The notes under the pieces were generated by a model. It searched no databases. It was not told the DNA's origin and saw only the letters and a list, made by a program, of their open reading frames with translations. A DNA stretch of 64,000 nt from assembly GCF_050753365.1 (NCBI RefSeq), contig NZ_JBLZFY010000005.1:34094-98093 (forward strand). The letters run 5' to 3'. The position numbers and the translations under genes were made by a program. Below, piece by piece: positions 1 through 8,077 of the stretch. Each line of letters begins with the position of its first letter. Positions within the stretch are counted from its first letter, which is position 1. The DNA is from Geminocystis sp050753365. GTDB taxonomy: Bacteria > Cyanobacteriota > Cyanobacteriia > Cyanobacteriales > Cyanobacteriaceae.

Positions 1-162
1 CGCTTCACGAGAATCTTGAACTGCCTTTAATAGTTCTTCTTTTTCTTTTTGTTTGAGACGATGATTGATAATTTTAATTAAATGCTCTTGTTCGTGATCA
101 GACAATGATTCTACAATTTCAATTACTGATTGAAAATTAAATTTTTCTTTGCTTAAAACCAT
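1..162 (-). CDS. Partial antitoxin-like small protein (runs off window)
   Basis: An open frame starts at an ATG at 162 and runs leftwards off the window, giving 54 visible codons (MVLSKEKFNF...VQDSREA). It is helical and highly charged, with a run of Lys and Glu near the visible end. It resembles the short uncharacterised proteins that sit beside RelE-type toxins in cyanobacteria, so an antitoxin role is inferred only from style and from the TA genes 2 kb away. The partner toxin, if any, lies outside the window. No catalytic motif is visible. Confidence 0.5.
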   Translation of the reverse strand, partial: MVLSKEKFNFQSVIEIVESLSDHEQEHLIKIINHRLKQKEKEELLKAVQDSREA

Positions 163-625
163 AATTTGGGATAAATCTAGTAATTAATAATTAAAATCAT
201 ATCATTTATTTCCGTGTTGATATTTCGATCGAGGAGACATTACAGTTATATTTTTAGTAATTCTATCGTATCTTTACTAGCGTTTAAAATTTTTTATCTA
301 ATCCTTTTGATTGACTGTTATTGTTATTCGATCGAACAAATTATGACGTTTGACAGGAATTGTTATATTATCGTTAATATAGATTGAATGATTATCAACT
401 TCTTTCTCTCAACGATCGAATAAGTCTTATAAGTTATTGAGCATAGAATTAGGAAAATTTATAATTTAGCGTGTTTCAATAAAGTCTTTTATGTATTGAC
501 AAAGTAGTCACTTTTTTTCCTCATATTTTGCATAAATCAAGAAAATGAGACTGATAGTTAAATAATAGCATTGTGAGATAACGATCGTTAATCAATGATC
601 AAAACATAATATAAAGAGGAATAAA
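163..625. other. Intergenic region with a repeat copy, otherwise no gene seen
   Basis: This is an AT-rich 463-base gap. It holds one copy of the prlC-like repeat (about 230-308) and several CGATCG cores. A TTGACA hexamer at 496-501 looks like a -35 box, but no convincing -10 follows at normal spacing. The next gene has a ribosome-binding site AAAGAGGA about 7 bases before its ATG. Confidence 0.5.
230..308. repeat. Copy 1 of a prlC-derived intergenic repeat
   Basis: The stretch starting GGAGACATTACAGTTATA is repeated at 2140 with one mismatch over about 36 bases. Weaker similarity continues to the TTTAAAA...ATCTAATCC...TTGATTGAC part. The same 36 bases match, with about five differences, the coding sequence of the M3 peptidase gene at 3683-3718. 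The two intergenic copies flank the 626-2095 gene. Confidence 0.7.
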
Positions 626-2095
626 ATGAAAAACATAATTAATTTATCACTGAAAATAGTTATTTTAAACATTTTTGGTTTATTTTTATTTACAGACTCC
701 GCCTTGAGTCAAAAAAGAGAATTTGAGGTTCAAGATTGTTATATAAGTGTTGATAAATCGGAATTAATCATTTCTGCTGGTGGCGGTGAAAATGGTTGTC
801 AGTATCAACATAAATTTAGTAACGGTTTAACAGAATATCAATTAAATTTTGACATTGGTTATAATAAACCAAATTCAAAAGTAGAAATTATCAATAATGG
901 GAAAAAAAATATAATTTCTATTCCTGAGTTCATAGGAGTTGGTACAGCTATAGAAATTAATTTGCTTAACTTTTATAGTTCAAAAAATCCATCACTGCTA
1001 TTTCGGTATTCTTTCTATGGCAATGGGTTTAATAACTGTAATATAACAAATATGACTCTTTTTGATCCCAATATACCATCTGGTTATATAGTCGCAAAAA
1101 CAACAAATTTAGGGGTTTCTAGGTTAGAACCTGAAAACCCTAACTATATCCATAGTTGCATTGATTTTCAGGATATAGATAATGATAAAGTTTTAGAAAT
1201 CATTGCCACTGATGGTAGATTTGGTTATCAATTTGGTGCTTGTGGTGCTTGTTCATCTGCACCTCTAAAAGTGTTGAAATTTAGTGGGAATGAGCTTGTT
1301 GACGCAACCATTAAATATCCTAATTTTATACAAAAACAGGCTGGAGAGGCTTGGGATAGAGTTTTATCAATAAATCCTAAATCTTCGATTGAAAACGGTA
1401 GTTCTTATGGTAGGGATACAGCAAGTAGTGGATATTTTTTAGCAATGGCAACTTATCTCGCCTTGAAAAGTTTATTAGGTGAATATAAAGAAGGGATGGC
1501 TCTTGTTAATAAAAGAATGGAAATTGATGAGTTAAAATTTACTACTGAAGGTCAAAAATTTCCCTATGATGTCGAAGAATTTTTAATAGATTATCGCTAT
1601 ATGAATAAAAGTGATGGATTAATGGTTTATCTTCCCCAAAATAATAAATTAACTTGTCAACAATCGATTGATTCTGTTAAAGCAGAATTAATTAAAAGGA
1701 AATATTTTGTTAATTATAATGCGCCTCATTTTGGACTAATTAAACCTAAATTAACCATTAATAAAGATATAGTTAAACAATGGTACTATGAATATCCCCA
1801 AAATCGTACAAAAACTGTTGTTTTTCAATTATCTGGGGATTTTGATGCACTTGTGGACTTTCTTCGTTCTCGAAAATTAATGGAAAGTTTAACGGCTAGA
1901 ATACTAGGTTCTTGTCAAGATTTTGGTTTAGTAGTATATGGTCATTGGTACGAAGGTTCTGTCCCCGTTGGTTATTTTCCTGATGGAAGTGTGAGAACTT
2001 TTATTTGGGTTGATAATTATAGTGGCAACTCTGAATATACGAGAGAAATAAATAGAGTAACACAACATAAATGGGGTTATTATTATTCTCCTTAA
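626..2095 (+). CDS. Secreted protein of unknown function
   Basis: A 489-residue protein with an N-terminal signal peptide: Lys-rich start, hydrophobic core to about residue 24, then SALSQ with likely cleavage near residue 29. The ATG has a good AAAGAGGA site upstream. I do not recognise the family. The N-terminal third is beta-rich and Asn-rich. A FQDIDNDKVLEIIATDG segment near residue 182 resembles the Asp-rich loops of FG-GAP or calcium-binding repeats, followed by a Cys-rich GACGACSS stretch. The C-terminal half is mixed alpha/beta. It is alone in its orientation and flanked by copies of one repeat. A periplasmic or extracellular location is likely; function is unknown. Confidence 0.85.
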   Translation: MKNIINLSLKIVILNIFGLFLFTDSALSQKREFEVQDCYISVDKSELIISAGGGENGCQYQHKFSNGLTEYQLNFDIGYNKPNSKVEIINNGKKNIISIPEFIGVGTAIEINLLNFYSSKNPSLLFRYSFYGNGFNNCNITNMTLFDPNIPSGYIVAKTTNLGVSRLEPENPNYIHSCIDFQDIDNDKVLEIIATDGRFGYQFGACGACSSAPLKVLKFSGNELVDATIKYPNFIQKQAGEAWDRVLSINPKSSIENGSSYGRDTASSGYFLAMATYLALKSLLGEYKEGMALVNKRMEIDELKFTTEGQKFPYDVEEFLIDYRYMNKSDGLMVYLPQNNKLTCQQSIDSVKAELIKRKYFVNYNAPHFGLIKPKLTINKDIVKQWYYEYPQNRTKTVVFQLSGDFDALVDFLRSRKLMESLTARILGSCQDFGLVVYGHWYEGSVPVGYFPDGSVRTFIWVDNYSGNSEYTREINRVTQHKWGYYYSP

Positions 2096-2127
2096 ACTTC
2101 TATTTGATCAAAAGTCTATAAAATTGA

Positions 2128-2250
2128 TCTTCGGGTAAAGGAGACATTACAGTTATATTTTTAGTAATTCGATCGAACCTTAACTAAGGTTTAAAACTTT
2201 GTATCCAATCCAGCCTGTTTACAAATTTGATTAAATCTTTTCTCTTGATT
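2128..2250. repeat. Copy 2 of the prlC-derived repeat (gene fragment)
   Basis: Read on the minus strand, about 2128-2175 translates as RITKNITVMSPLPED, against RIAKNTTVMTPLPED in the intact M3 peptidase encoded at 3392-5464. The match stops abruptly on both sides, so this is a short fragment rather than a working gene. Similarity to copy 1 (230-308) extends further, through the TTGATTGAC near 2245-2253. Confidence 0.7.
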
Positions 2251-2254
2251 GACA

Positions 2255-2479
2255 TTAGGCTACCTCTAAATCAATATAAGTAGGATTTGGTAATGATTCC
2301 CCTTGGGTTTCGTAAGCAATAATTAAAGATTCTAAGGCTTCCTCTCCATTCGCTACCGCCTCAGTATAAGTATCGCCATGAGTACGCCATTTCTGCCCCA
2401 CAAAATCGGGAAAACCCACTAAAAAACAGTTGTCTTCATCACTCCATTGAATCACCATTTGATATTTATATTTACTCAT
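2255..2479 (-). CDS. hicB: HicB-family antitoxin
   Basis: A 74-residue protein with the HicB partial RNase H-like fold pattern: YQMVIQWSDEDNCFLVGFPDF, then GDTYTEAVANGEEALE. It lacks an added DNA-binding tail, as in short HicB proteins. Its start overlaps the end of the upstream hicA by 8 bases, the usual hicA-hicB toxin-first order. HicB binds and neutralises HicA, and typically autoregulates the operon. The stop codon forms a TAATG overlap with a 23-codon open frame that I do not call. Confidence 0.9.
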   Translation of the reverse strand: MSKYKYQMVIQWSDEDNCFLVGFPDFVGQKWRTHGDTYTEAVANGEEALESLIIAYETQGESLPNPTYIDLEVA

Positions 2480-2684
2480 TGTTACCTCCTTTTGTTACTT
2501 CTAAAATAGCTATTTTAATTAATTTTTCTTGGTATTTTTTAGCATCTGCACCGTCATTGCCTGATAAAGTGATTTTTCCTAGATAATTTTCATGTATCCA
2601 GTTAGTATGACTACCTTTACCCGGTATTTGTTTAAAACCTGCTTGGATTAAGATTTTCTTTAATTCTTTAACTTTTTTAGGCAT
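2472..2684 (-). CDS. hicA: HicA-family mRNA interferase toxin
   Basis: A 70-residue protein of the HicA/YcfA family with a double-stranded-RNA-binding-like fold. The key segment GKGSHTNW carries the family's catalytic histidine. HicA cleaves mRNA and is neutralised by the HicB encoded immediately downstream, overlapping by 8 bases. The frame is full length, so the toxin looks intact. Confidence 0.9.
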   Translation of the reverse strand: MPKKVKELKKILIQAGFKQIPGKGSHTNWIHENYLGKITLSGNDGADAKKYQEKLIKIAILEVTKGGNNE

Positions 2685-2742
2685 TTACAAAATTATTACT
2701 AATTAATCGATCGAATTAGGAATGATAACTTTTCATTAACTT

Positions 2743-3108
2743 TCATCTAAGAGGCAAAATATTAGCTCTAGTTTTAGCCTGATTGATAGTAACTAAAGCC
2801 CCTGTAGTCAATTCTGATTCAAATTGTTTAAGGGCATTTAAAATTAATTCTCCCATTTCATCGGGAAAGACATTTTGAGTTCTAACTTGAATTACGCTAG
2901 GGCTATTAGCTTGACTCACCGCTAAAAGTGAACCAAAATCGAGATCGTGAGTAAATACAATATATCCATTATGAACTGCCCATGCCATAATCTCAGAATC
3001 CTTTGCTTTTGGATTACCTACTTGCGTCCAATGTAGAGCATGATAACCCGCATTAGTCAATACCGATACCCATTCAGGGGATAAATTCATATCAATAACA
3101 ATTTTCAT
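2743..3108 (-). CDS. DUF5615 PIN-like toxin candidate
   Basis: A 121-residue protein of the DUF5615 family, a PIN-like nuclease fold. Conserved acidic positions are visible: IDMNLSP at the N-terminus, KAKDSEIMAWA in the middle and FTHDLDFG near residue 54. Its ATG overlaps the stop of the upstream DUF433 gene by 4 bases (ATGA), which indicates translational coupling. DUF433-DUF5615 pairs are recognised as TA-like modules. The RNase role is inferred from the fold. Confidence 0.88.
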   Translation of the reverse strand: MKIVIDMNLSPEWVSVLTNAGYHALHWTQVGNPKAKDSEIMAWAVHNGYIVFTHDLDFGSLLAVSQANSPSVIQVRTQNVFPDEMGELILNALKQFESELTTGALVTINQAKTRANILPLR

Positions 3109-3335
3109 AGACTGATAAGGACTACCTCTTTTTCCTCACTACGCCATGAAGCATAAGCTAAGGCTTGATAGATGTCTTCTTCTTCTAAGTAGGGATAGGC
3201 TTTGAGGATAGTTTCTTTACTATGCCCTTGTGCCATTAATCCGACTATTGTTCCCACTGTAATTCGCATTCCTCGAATACAGGGTTTTCCTCCCATTACC
3301 TCTGGGTTAAGGGTGATTCTGTTTAAGGTTTTCAT
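3105..3335 (-). CDS. DUF433 antitoxin candidate
   Basis: A DUF433 protein with the family core NPEVMGGKPCIRGMRITVGTIVGLMAQG followed by a helix-turn-helix-like ETILKAYPYLEEEDIYQAL segment. I start it at the internal ATG at 3335 (MKTLNRITL, 76 residues). The longer frame to 3380 would begin inside the hairpin downstream of prlC and adds an atypical N-terminus. It is the first gene of a coupled pair with the DUF5615 gene and probably acts as DNA-binding antitoxin. Confidence 0.85.
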   Translation of the reverse strand: MKTLNRITLNPEVMGGKPCIRGMRITVGTIVGLMAQGHSKETILKAYPYLEEEDIYQALAYASWRSEEKEVVLISL

Positions 3336-3362
3336 AATGTTATCTGATACATTTATAAGAGT

Positions 3363-3383
3363 GGGTTGAATATTCTTCAACCC
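3363..3383 (-). terminator. Stem-loop after prlC
   Basis: A perfect 8-bp inverted repeat, GGGTTGAA-TATTC-TTCAACCC, lies 9 bases beyond the prlC stop. The T-tract on the minus strand is poor (ACTCTTAT), so termination may be partial and could let prlC transcripts enter the DUF433/DUF5615 pair. The same arm sequence is used in the terminator after petA. Confidence 0.6.
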
Positions 3384-3391
3384 TTAAATTT

Positions 3392-5464
3392 CTAAGCGAC
3401 TAATAAACCACTATGTCTTAACAAAGGTTTGGTATCTGGTTGTCTGCCTCGGAATTGTTTAAATATTTCCATCGGCGATCGACTTCCCCCTAATGCTAAA
3501 ATAGTATCTCGGAAACGTTTACCCACTTCCACAATAGCGTTTTCATTTTCTAAGCCTACTTCCTCAAAAGCAGAAAAAGCATCCGCACTTAACACCTCTG
3601 CCCATTTATAACTGTAGTAACCAGCAGAATAGCCTCCTGCGAAGATATGCCCAAAACTACATAAAAACTTGTCTTCGGGTAAAGGTGTCATTACTGTTGT
3701 ATTTTTAGCAATTCGATCGCGCACATCGTGGGGTGTGTCGCTACCATTGGGATTATAACGGGAGTGTAATTCAATATCCACTAAACTAAAATGTAATTGA
3801 CGCAACATCGCCGAGGCACTCATATAATTTTTAGAAGCCAATAACTTCTCGTAATAGTGATAAGGCAAAGTTTCCCCCGTTTCATAGTGTTTCGCCATGC
3901 CAAAGAGAGTATTCTTTTCTAAACACCAATTCTCCATAAACTGACTTGGCAACTCCACCGCATCCCATTCCACATTATTGATACCAGATGCGCCGATATA
4001 GTCGATTTTAGTCAACATATGTTGTAAACCATGCCCAAATTCGTGGAAAAGGGTTTCTACCTCTCCAAAAGTCATTAAACTAGGTTTACCATCGATAGGC
4101 GGTGTTTGATTACAAGTGAGATAGGCAACGGGAAGACGAGTCATCATCTTGCCATCCTGCTCAAATTTTGCCCTACCTAAACAATCATCCATCCAAGCGC
4201 CACCTCTTTTTTCTGAAGGGCGCGAATAGGCATCAAGGTAAAAATGGGCGATAACTTCGTTATTTTCATCAGCGACTTGAAAATATTTAACATCCTCATG
4301 CCAAACGGGCGCTTCTCCATCGGCGGAGGTAATTGTCACCCCAAAAATCCGTTTTGCTAACCCAAATAATCCCTCTAAAACTTGGTTTAAGGAGAAATAA
4401 GGACGTAATTCTTCTTCTGTGAAGTTAAACTTAGCTTCTCTCTGTTTTTCTGCCCAATAACTCACATCCCAAGGTTTTAAGTCGTCTATCTTGGCAAATT
4501 CTTTTAACTCTTGTAACTCTTTTTGAGCGACATCATAACTGACAATGCGCAATTCTTCTAATAATTTTTCGACACTTTCCACACTATCCGCCATTTTTTT
4601 GGCAAGACTAACTTGAGCATAATTACCATAACCTAAAATCTGGGCTAATTCCTGTTTTAAGCTCAAAATTTTGGTAATCAGGGGATTATTGTCAAAATCT
4701 CCGCTTCCTGCACGACTAATGAAAGCTCGATAGACTTTTTCTCGTAAATCCGATCGTTTGCTAAACTTTAAGAAGGGTACATAACTAGGATAATCTAAGG
4801 TTATCACCCACGCACCATTTTCGGGAGTTGCGTTTTCATCTCCTTCCATTCTGGCAGTTTGTGCCGCTAAACTCAATAAACTAGCGGGTAAACCGTCTAT
4901 TTCTTCGGGAGTGGTAAGGCGTAATTTAAAGGCTTTGGTAGAATCTAAGACGTTATTAGAGAATTTTGTGGATAATTCCGCTAATTCTAATTGAATTTGA
5001 TTAAAACGCTCTTTTTTCTCTCCTTCTAAGGCAACCCCCGATAATTCGGCTTCTTTGATAGCGGATTCGATGATTCTTTTTTGTGCGGAATCTAAGGTAT
5101 CCCATTGGTTACTATTTCTAATCTGGGTGAAACCTTCGTATAATGCCTTACTTTGACTTAAACGATTGGCAAATTTAACGAGGTTGGGTTGCACTGTTTC
5201 ATAAGCGGTGCGTAATTCAGGGCTGTTTTTTACTCCCATTAAATGCCCAATAATCCCCCAACTCCATCTCAGTCTTTCTTCGATATGATTCAACGGCACA
5301 ACTAAACCTTGCCATGTGGGTTGAAAGTTGCTTTCTAATTGGTTAACTTCAGTCTCTAATTCTGTTAATAATTGTTCGATCGAGGGGATAATATGTTCTG
5401 GTTTAATATCATTAAAAGGGGGTAAACCCTCACCGATTAATAAGGGATTCGTAATAGTCGTCAT
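3392..5464 (-). CDS. prlC: Oligopeptidase A, M3 zinc metallopeptidase
   Basis: A 690-residue cytosolic M3-family peptidase of normal length. The zinc site HEFGH is at residues 474-478 (TLFHEFGHGL), with the downstream glutamate expected in the NVEWDAVELPSQ region. The C-terminal GHIFAGGYSAGYYSYKWAEV segment is typical of oligopeptidase A/PrlC. It degrades short peptides released by proteases and from signal or transit peptides. The gene is divergent from petC across a 541-base gap. Fragments of a related sequence appear at about 230 and 2130. Confidence 0.95.
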   Translation of the reverse strand: MTTITNPLLIGEGLPPFNDIKPEHIIPSIEQLLTELETEVNQLESNFQPTWQGLVVPLNHIEERLRWSWGIIGHLMGVKNSPELRTAYETVQPNLVKFANRLSQSKALYEGFTQIRNSNQWDTLDSAQKRIIESAIKEAELSGVALEGEKKERFNQIQLELAELSTKFSNNVLDSTKAFKLRLTTPEEIDGLPASLLSLAAQTARMEGDENATPENGAWVITLDYPSYVPFLKFSKRSDLREKVYRAFISRAGSGDFDNNPLITKILSLKQELAQILGYGNYAQVSLAKKMADSVESVEKLLEELRIVSYDVAQKELQELKEFAKIDDLKPWDVSYWAEKQREAKFNFTEEELRPYFSLNQVLEGLFGLAKRIFGVTITSADGEAPVWHEDVKYFQVADENNEVIAHFYLDAYSRPSEKRGGAWMDDCLGRAKFEQDGKMMTRLPVAYLTCNQTPPIDGKPSLMTFGEVETLFHEFGHGLQHMLTKIDYIGASGINNVEWDAVELPSQFMENWCLEKNTLFGMAKHYETGETLPYHYYEKLLASKNYMSASAMLRQLHFSLVDIELHSRYNPNGSDTPHDVRDRIAKNTTVMTPLPEDKFLCSFGHIFAGGYSAGYYSYKWAEVLSADAFSAFEEVGLENENAIVEVGKRFRDTILALGGSRSPMEIFKQFRGRQPDTKPLLRHSGLLVA

Positions 5465-6005
5465 AGTAAAATTGCTTTCTATGTAAAAATTAAGTTTTTA
5501 GACGGGCATCATGTATTATGATCCTAGTGGCTTTAGGCATTTTTCTAAGCCTTGAAACACTCACTAGAAATAAAGGGAATGATATTATCTTATCCTATTG
5601 AATTTCGTGATGGTGAACAATGCCCATGGTGTTTTATCGCAATCAAAAATCATTTATGAGAAATTGTAACAACACAAACACAGGTTGCGTGACAATTCTC
5701 TTTTATCAGTGTTTGATTTTAACGATGATGAAATATTTTCAAATTGCTTGGAAACTAAGGCTCAAAATATACTATAACGTTTTTTATAATCTCTACTGAT
5801 ATTGAATTTTGATTTATCAGCAATATTTTGCGATACAAAAATAACAACAAGAAAATTTTTAAAAATTAGTTGATTCATTCTGCAAACGGTTCATTTTTTG
5901 TAATAATTAGAGAATGACTTTTACAAGCCTTAATTTAACATCAAGGTTTTTTCCCTGATTCTTACACTATAACCAAAGTAATCAATTACATAATCTAATT
6001 TAGTT
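5465..6005. other. Divergent intergenic region between prlC and petC
   Basis: A 541-base gap that must hold the divergent prlC and petC promoters. An imperfect inverted repeat (GGCTTTAG...CTAAGCC) lies at about 5529-5551. Only very short open frames are present, for example 38 codons on the minus strand at 5762-5878, without credible support. I see no RNA gene. Confidence 0.5.
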
Positions 6006-6545
6006 ATGACTCAATTTGCAGGAAATGCTGATGTACCCGATATGGGGCGCCGTCAGTTTATGAATTTACTGACTTTTGGTACTATTACGGGAGTAGCGGC
6101 TGGAGCTTTATATCCAGTGGTTAGCTATTTCATCCCTAAATCCTCTGGAGGTGGTGCAGGTGGTGTCACCGCTAAAGATAAACTCGGTAATGATATTGTC
6201 GCCAGTGCTTTTTTAGCTAATCATCAACCGGGCGATCGAACCTTAGCCCAAGGTTTAAAAGGTGATCCTACCTATCTAGTTGTCACAGAAGATAAAGCGA
6301 TCGAGTCCTATGGTATCAACGCTGTCTGTACTCACTTAGGTTGTGTTGTACCTTGGAATGCTTCGGAAGATAAATTTATTTGTCCTTGTCATGGTTCTCA
6401 ATACAATAACGAAGGTAAAGTAGTTCGTGGTCCAGCACCTCTTTCTCTTGCTTTAGTTCATGCTGATGTAACCGATGATAAAGTAGTTTTAACCGATTGG
6501 GAAGAAACCGACTTCCGTGACGGTTCAAAACCTTGGTGGGCTTAA
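6006..6545 (+). CDS. petC: Cytochrome b6f Rieske iron-sulfur protein
   Basis: A 179-residue Rieske protein. Cluster ligands are C108 and H110 (CTHLGC) and C126 and H129 (CPCHGS), with the disulfide pair C113/C128. The N-terminus has the twin-arginine-like GRRQFMNLLTFG segment and one membrane helix (about 21-43), then a Gly-rich hinge (SSGGGAGGV). It passes electrons from plastoquinol to cytochrome f in thylakoids. It lies 82 bases upstream of petA, the usual cyanobacterial petCA order, probably one transcript. Confidence 0.98.
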   Translation: MTQFAGNADVPDMGRRQFMNLLTFGTITGVAAGALYPVVSYFIPKSSGGGAGGVTAKDKLGNDIVASAFLANHQPGDRTLAQGLKGDPTYLVVTEDKAIESYGINAVCTHLGCVVPWNASEDKFICPCHGSQYNNEGKVVRGPAPLSLALVHADVTDDKVVLTDWEETDFRDGSKPWWA

Positions 6546-6627
6546 TCATTGACTGTTAACAATTAACCGCATCACAGTTTTTTTTGTAACTGATTTAGAT
6601 AAAATTCAATAACTGTAAAAAATATCA

Positions 6628-7608
6628 ATGAGAGATCATTCTTTTTTGGCTAGTATGGTAAAAAACATAAACAAAATTGTTTTAGTTGCGATCGCCAGTG
6701 TTTGTTTATTCCTTGCTAGTGACTTATTATTACCTCAAAGTGCCAACGCTTATCCTTTTTGGGCGCAAGAAACCGCTCCTGTAACCCCTAGAGAAGCCAC
6801 TGGTCGTATTGTATGTGCTAACTGTCACCTCGCCTCTAAACCTGCGGAAGTAGAAATTCCTGCGGCGGTATTACCTAACACCGTATTTGAAGCTGTCGTA
6901 AAAATTCCCTATGATCATTCTCAACAACAACTATTGGGTGATGGTAGTAAAGGCGGTTTAAACGTTGGTGCAGTTTTAATGTTACCCGAAGGTTTCCAAA
7001 TCGCCCCAGACGATCGTATTCCTGAAGAAATGAAGGAAAAAGTCAATGGCGCTTACTTCCAAACTTACCGTGAAGGTCAAGAAAATTGGGTGATTGTGGG
7101 TCCTTTACCCGGTGATACTTACGAAGAAATCGTCTTCCCTGTATTATCTCCTGATCCTGCCACCAATCCTAACATTCACTTCGGTAAATACTCTGTTCAT
7201 TTAGGCGCAAACCGAGGCAGAGGACAACTTTACCCCACTGGACAACCTAGTAACAACAATGTATTTAAAGCTCCTGTTGCTGGTGTTATCAGTTCGATCG
7301 ATGAGGTTGATGGTGGTAGCTATACCGTCACCATTACTGGAGAAGATGACAATACTACTACAGTTGATATTCCTGCCGGTCCTACATTAATTGTAACGGA
7401 AGGTCAACAAGTAGCTAATGGTGAAGCCTTAACTAATGATCCCAACGTAGGCGGTTTCGGACAAAAAGACACCGAAGTTGTGTTACAAAGTCCTGCTCGT
7501 ATCTTCTGGTTATTAGTGTTTATCGCTGGAATCATGTTATCTCAGATTCTCTTAGTACTCAAGAAAAAACAAATCGAGAAAGTACAAGAAGCTGGTATGT
7601 ATTTCTAA
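6628..7608 (+). CDS. petA: Apocytochrome f
   Basis: A 326-residue precursor. The signal peptide ends at SANA, and the mature chain begins YPFWAQ, where Tyr42 supplies the axial haem ligand. CANCH (C63, C66, H67) binds haem c. A C-terminal membrane helix (IFWLLVFIAGIMLSQILLVL) is followed by a Lys-rich stromal tail. The first ATG is kept because cyanobacterial homologues have a similar extended start, although Met10 is possible. It forms the electron-donating arm of cytochrome b6f to plastocyanin or cytochrome c6. Confidence 0.97.
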   Translation: MRDHSFLASMVKNINKIVLVAIASVCLFLASDLLLPQSANAYPFWAQETAPVTPREATGRIVCANCHLASKPAEVEIPAAVLPNTVFEAVVKIPYDHSQQQLLGDGSKGGLNVGAVLMLPEGFQIAPDDRIPEEMKEKVNGAYFQTYREGQENWVIVGPLPGDTYEEIVFPVLSPDPATNPNIHFGKYSVHLGANRGRGQLYPTGQPSNNNVFKAPVAGVISSIDEVDGGSYTVTITGEDDNTTTVDIPAGPTLIVTEGQQVANGEALTNDPNVGGFGQKDTEVVLQSPARIFWLLVFIAGIMLSQILLVLKKKQIEKVQEAGMYF

Positions 7609-7629
7609 TTTAAGGTCAAAAATTCGTAG

Positions 7630-7657
7630 GGGTTGAATATTATTCAACCCTTTTTTT
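7630..7657 (+). terminator. Intrinsic terminator of petCA
   Basis: GGGTTGAAT and ATTCAACCC form a perfect 9-bp stem with a 3-base loop, followed directly by seven T residues. It lies 21 bases after the petA stop codon, so it closes the petCA transcript. Confidence 0.9.
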
Positions 7658-7744
7658 GCTCAATTTTTCTTAAATCTAAGATTCGATCGATCTCTATTGA
7701 TTTGCTTTATGATGGAGTAAGGATTTAAAGCTACTGTGAATTGT

Positions 7745-7978
7745 TTATTTAATAAAGATTAATTTTGCGATAATTCCTAGTAACGCTGTAAATGCAACAG
7801 TTATCAGGGTATTTAAACGAGCGTCAACACTATCTAACCTTTTGTTGATACCATTTTGTCCTTCTTTTAACGTAGCTGTATCTACTTTCATCTCATTTAC
7901 ATCTTGGGTTAAATTATCTAGCTTGGTGTTGATTTGAGTCAAGACTTCTTTTAAGTCTGTTTCAATGATTGTACTCAT
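7745..7978 (-). CDS. Small coiled-coil protein with C-terminal membrane anchor
   Basis: A 77-residue protein. Residues 1-54 have heptad-like spacing (LTQINTKLDNLTQDVNEMKVDTATLKEGQNGINKRLDSVDARLNTL), predicting a coiled coil. Residues 56-75 (ITVAFTALLGIIAKLIFI) form one membrane helix at the extreme C-terminus. The layout resembles tail-anchored or XhlA-like small proteins, but I do not recognise a named family. It stands alone, 99 bases from the pentapeptide-repeat gene on the same strand. Function unknown. Confidence 0.75.
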   Translation of the reverse strand: MSTIIETDLKEVLTQINTKLDNLTQDVNEMKVDTATLKEGQNGINKRLDSVDARLNTLITVAFTALLGIIAKLIFIK

Positions 7979-8014
7979 GTTAAAATTTCCTTAGCTTTAA
8001 TAAAGATGATCAAG

Positions 8015-8039
8015 GAGTAGTTGACCGCTACTCTTTTTT
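8015..8039 (+). terminator. Terminator-like hairpin without an obvious plus-strand gene
   Basis: GAGTAG (8015-8020) pairs with CTACTC (8028-8033) and is followed by TTTTTT on the plus strand. Both neighbouring genes are on the minus strand, so the T-tract points the wrong way for them. It may stop readthrough from petA or an antisense transcript. Confidence 0.5.
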
Positions 8040-8077
8040 GTTTTATCTTAACCTATACCGTCTAAAATCGTCATCAA

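Noticed and set aside
2184..2255. A 23-codon frame overlapping the hicB stop as TAATG (MSIKRKDLIKFVNRLDWIQSFKP)
   Set aside because: It resembles the start of a small TA protein, but it is very short, lies inside the repeat, and has no independent support. It may be a decayed end.
3336..3380. Longer start for the DUF433 protein
   Set aside because: It begins within the prlC stem-loop and exceeds the family's normal N-terminus.
3429..3611. Plus-strand frame inside prlC
   Set aside because: Antisense to a highly conserved peptidase gene; no ribosome site or family.
5762..5878. A 38-codon minus-strand frame in the prlC-petC gap (MNQLIFKNFLVV...)
   Set aside because: No ribosome site or known small photosynthetic protein signature; AT-rich chance frames of this size are expected.
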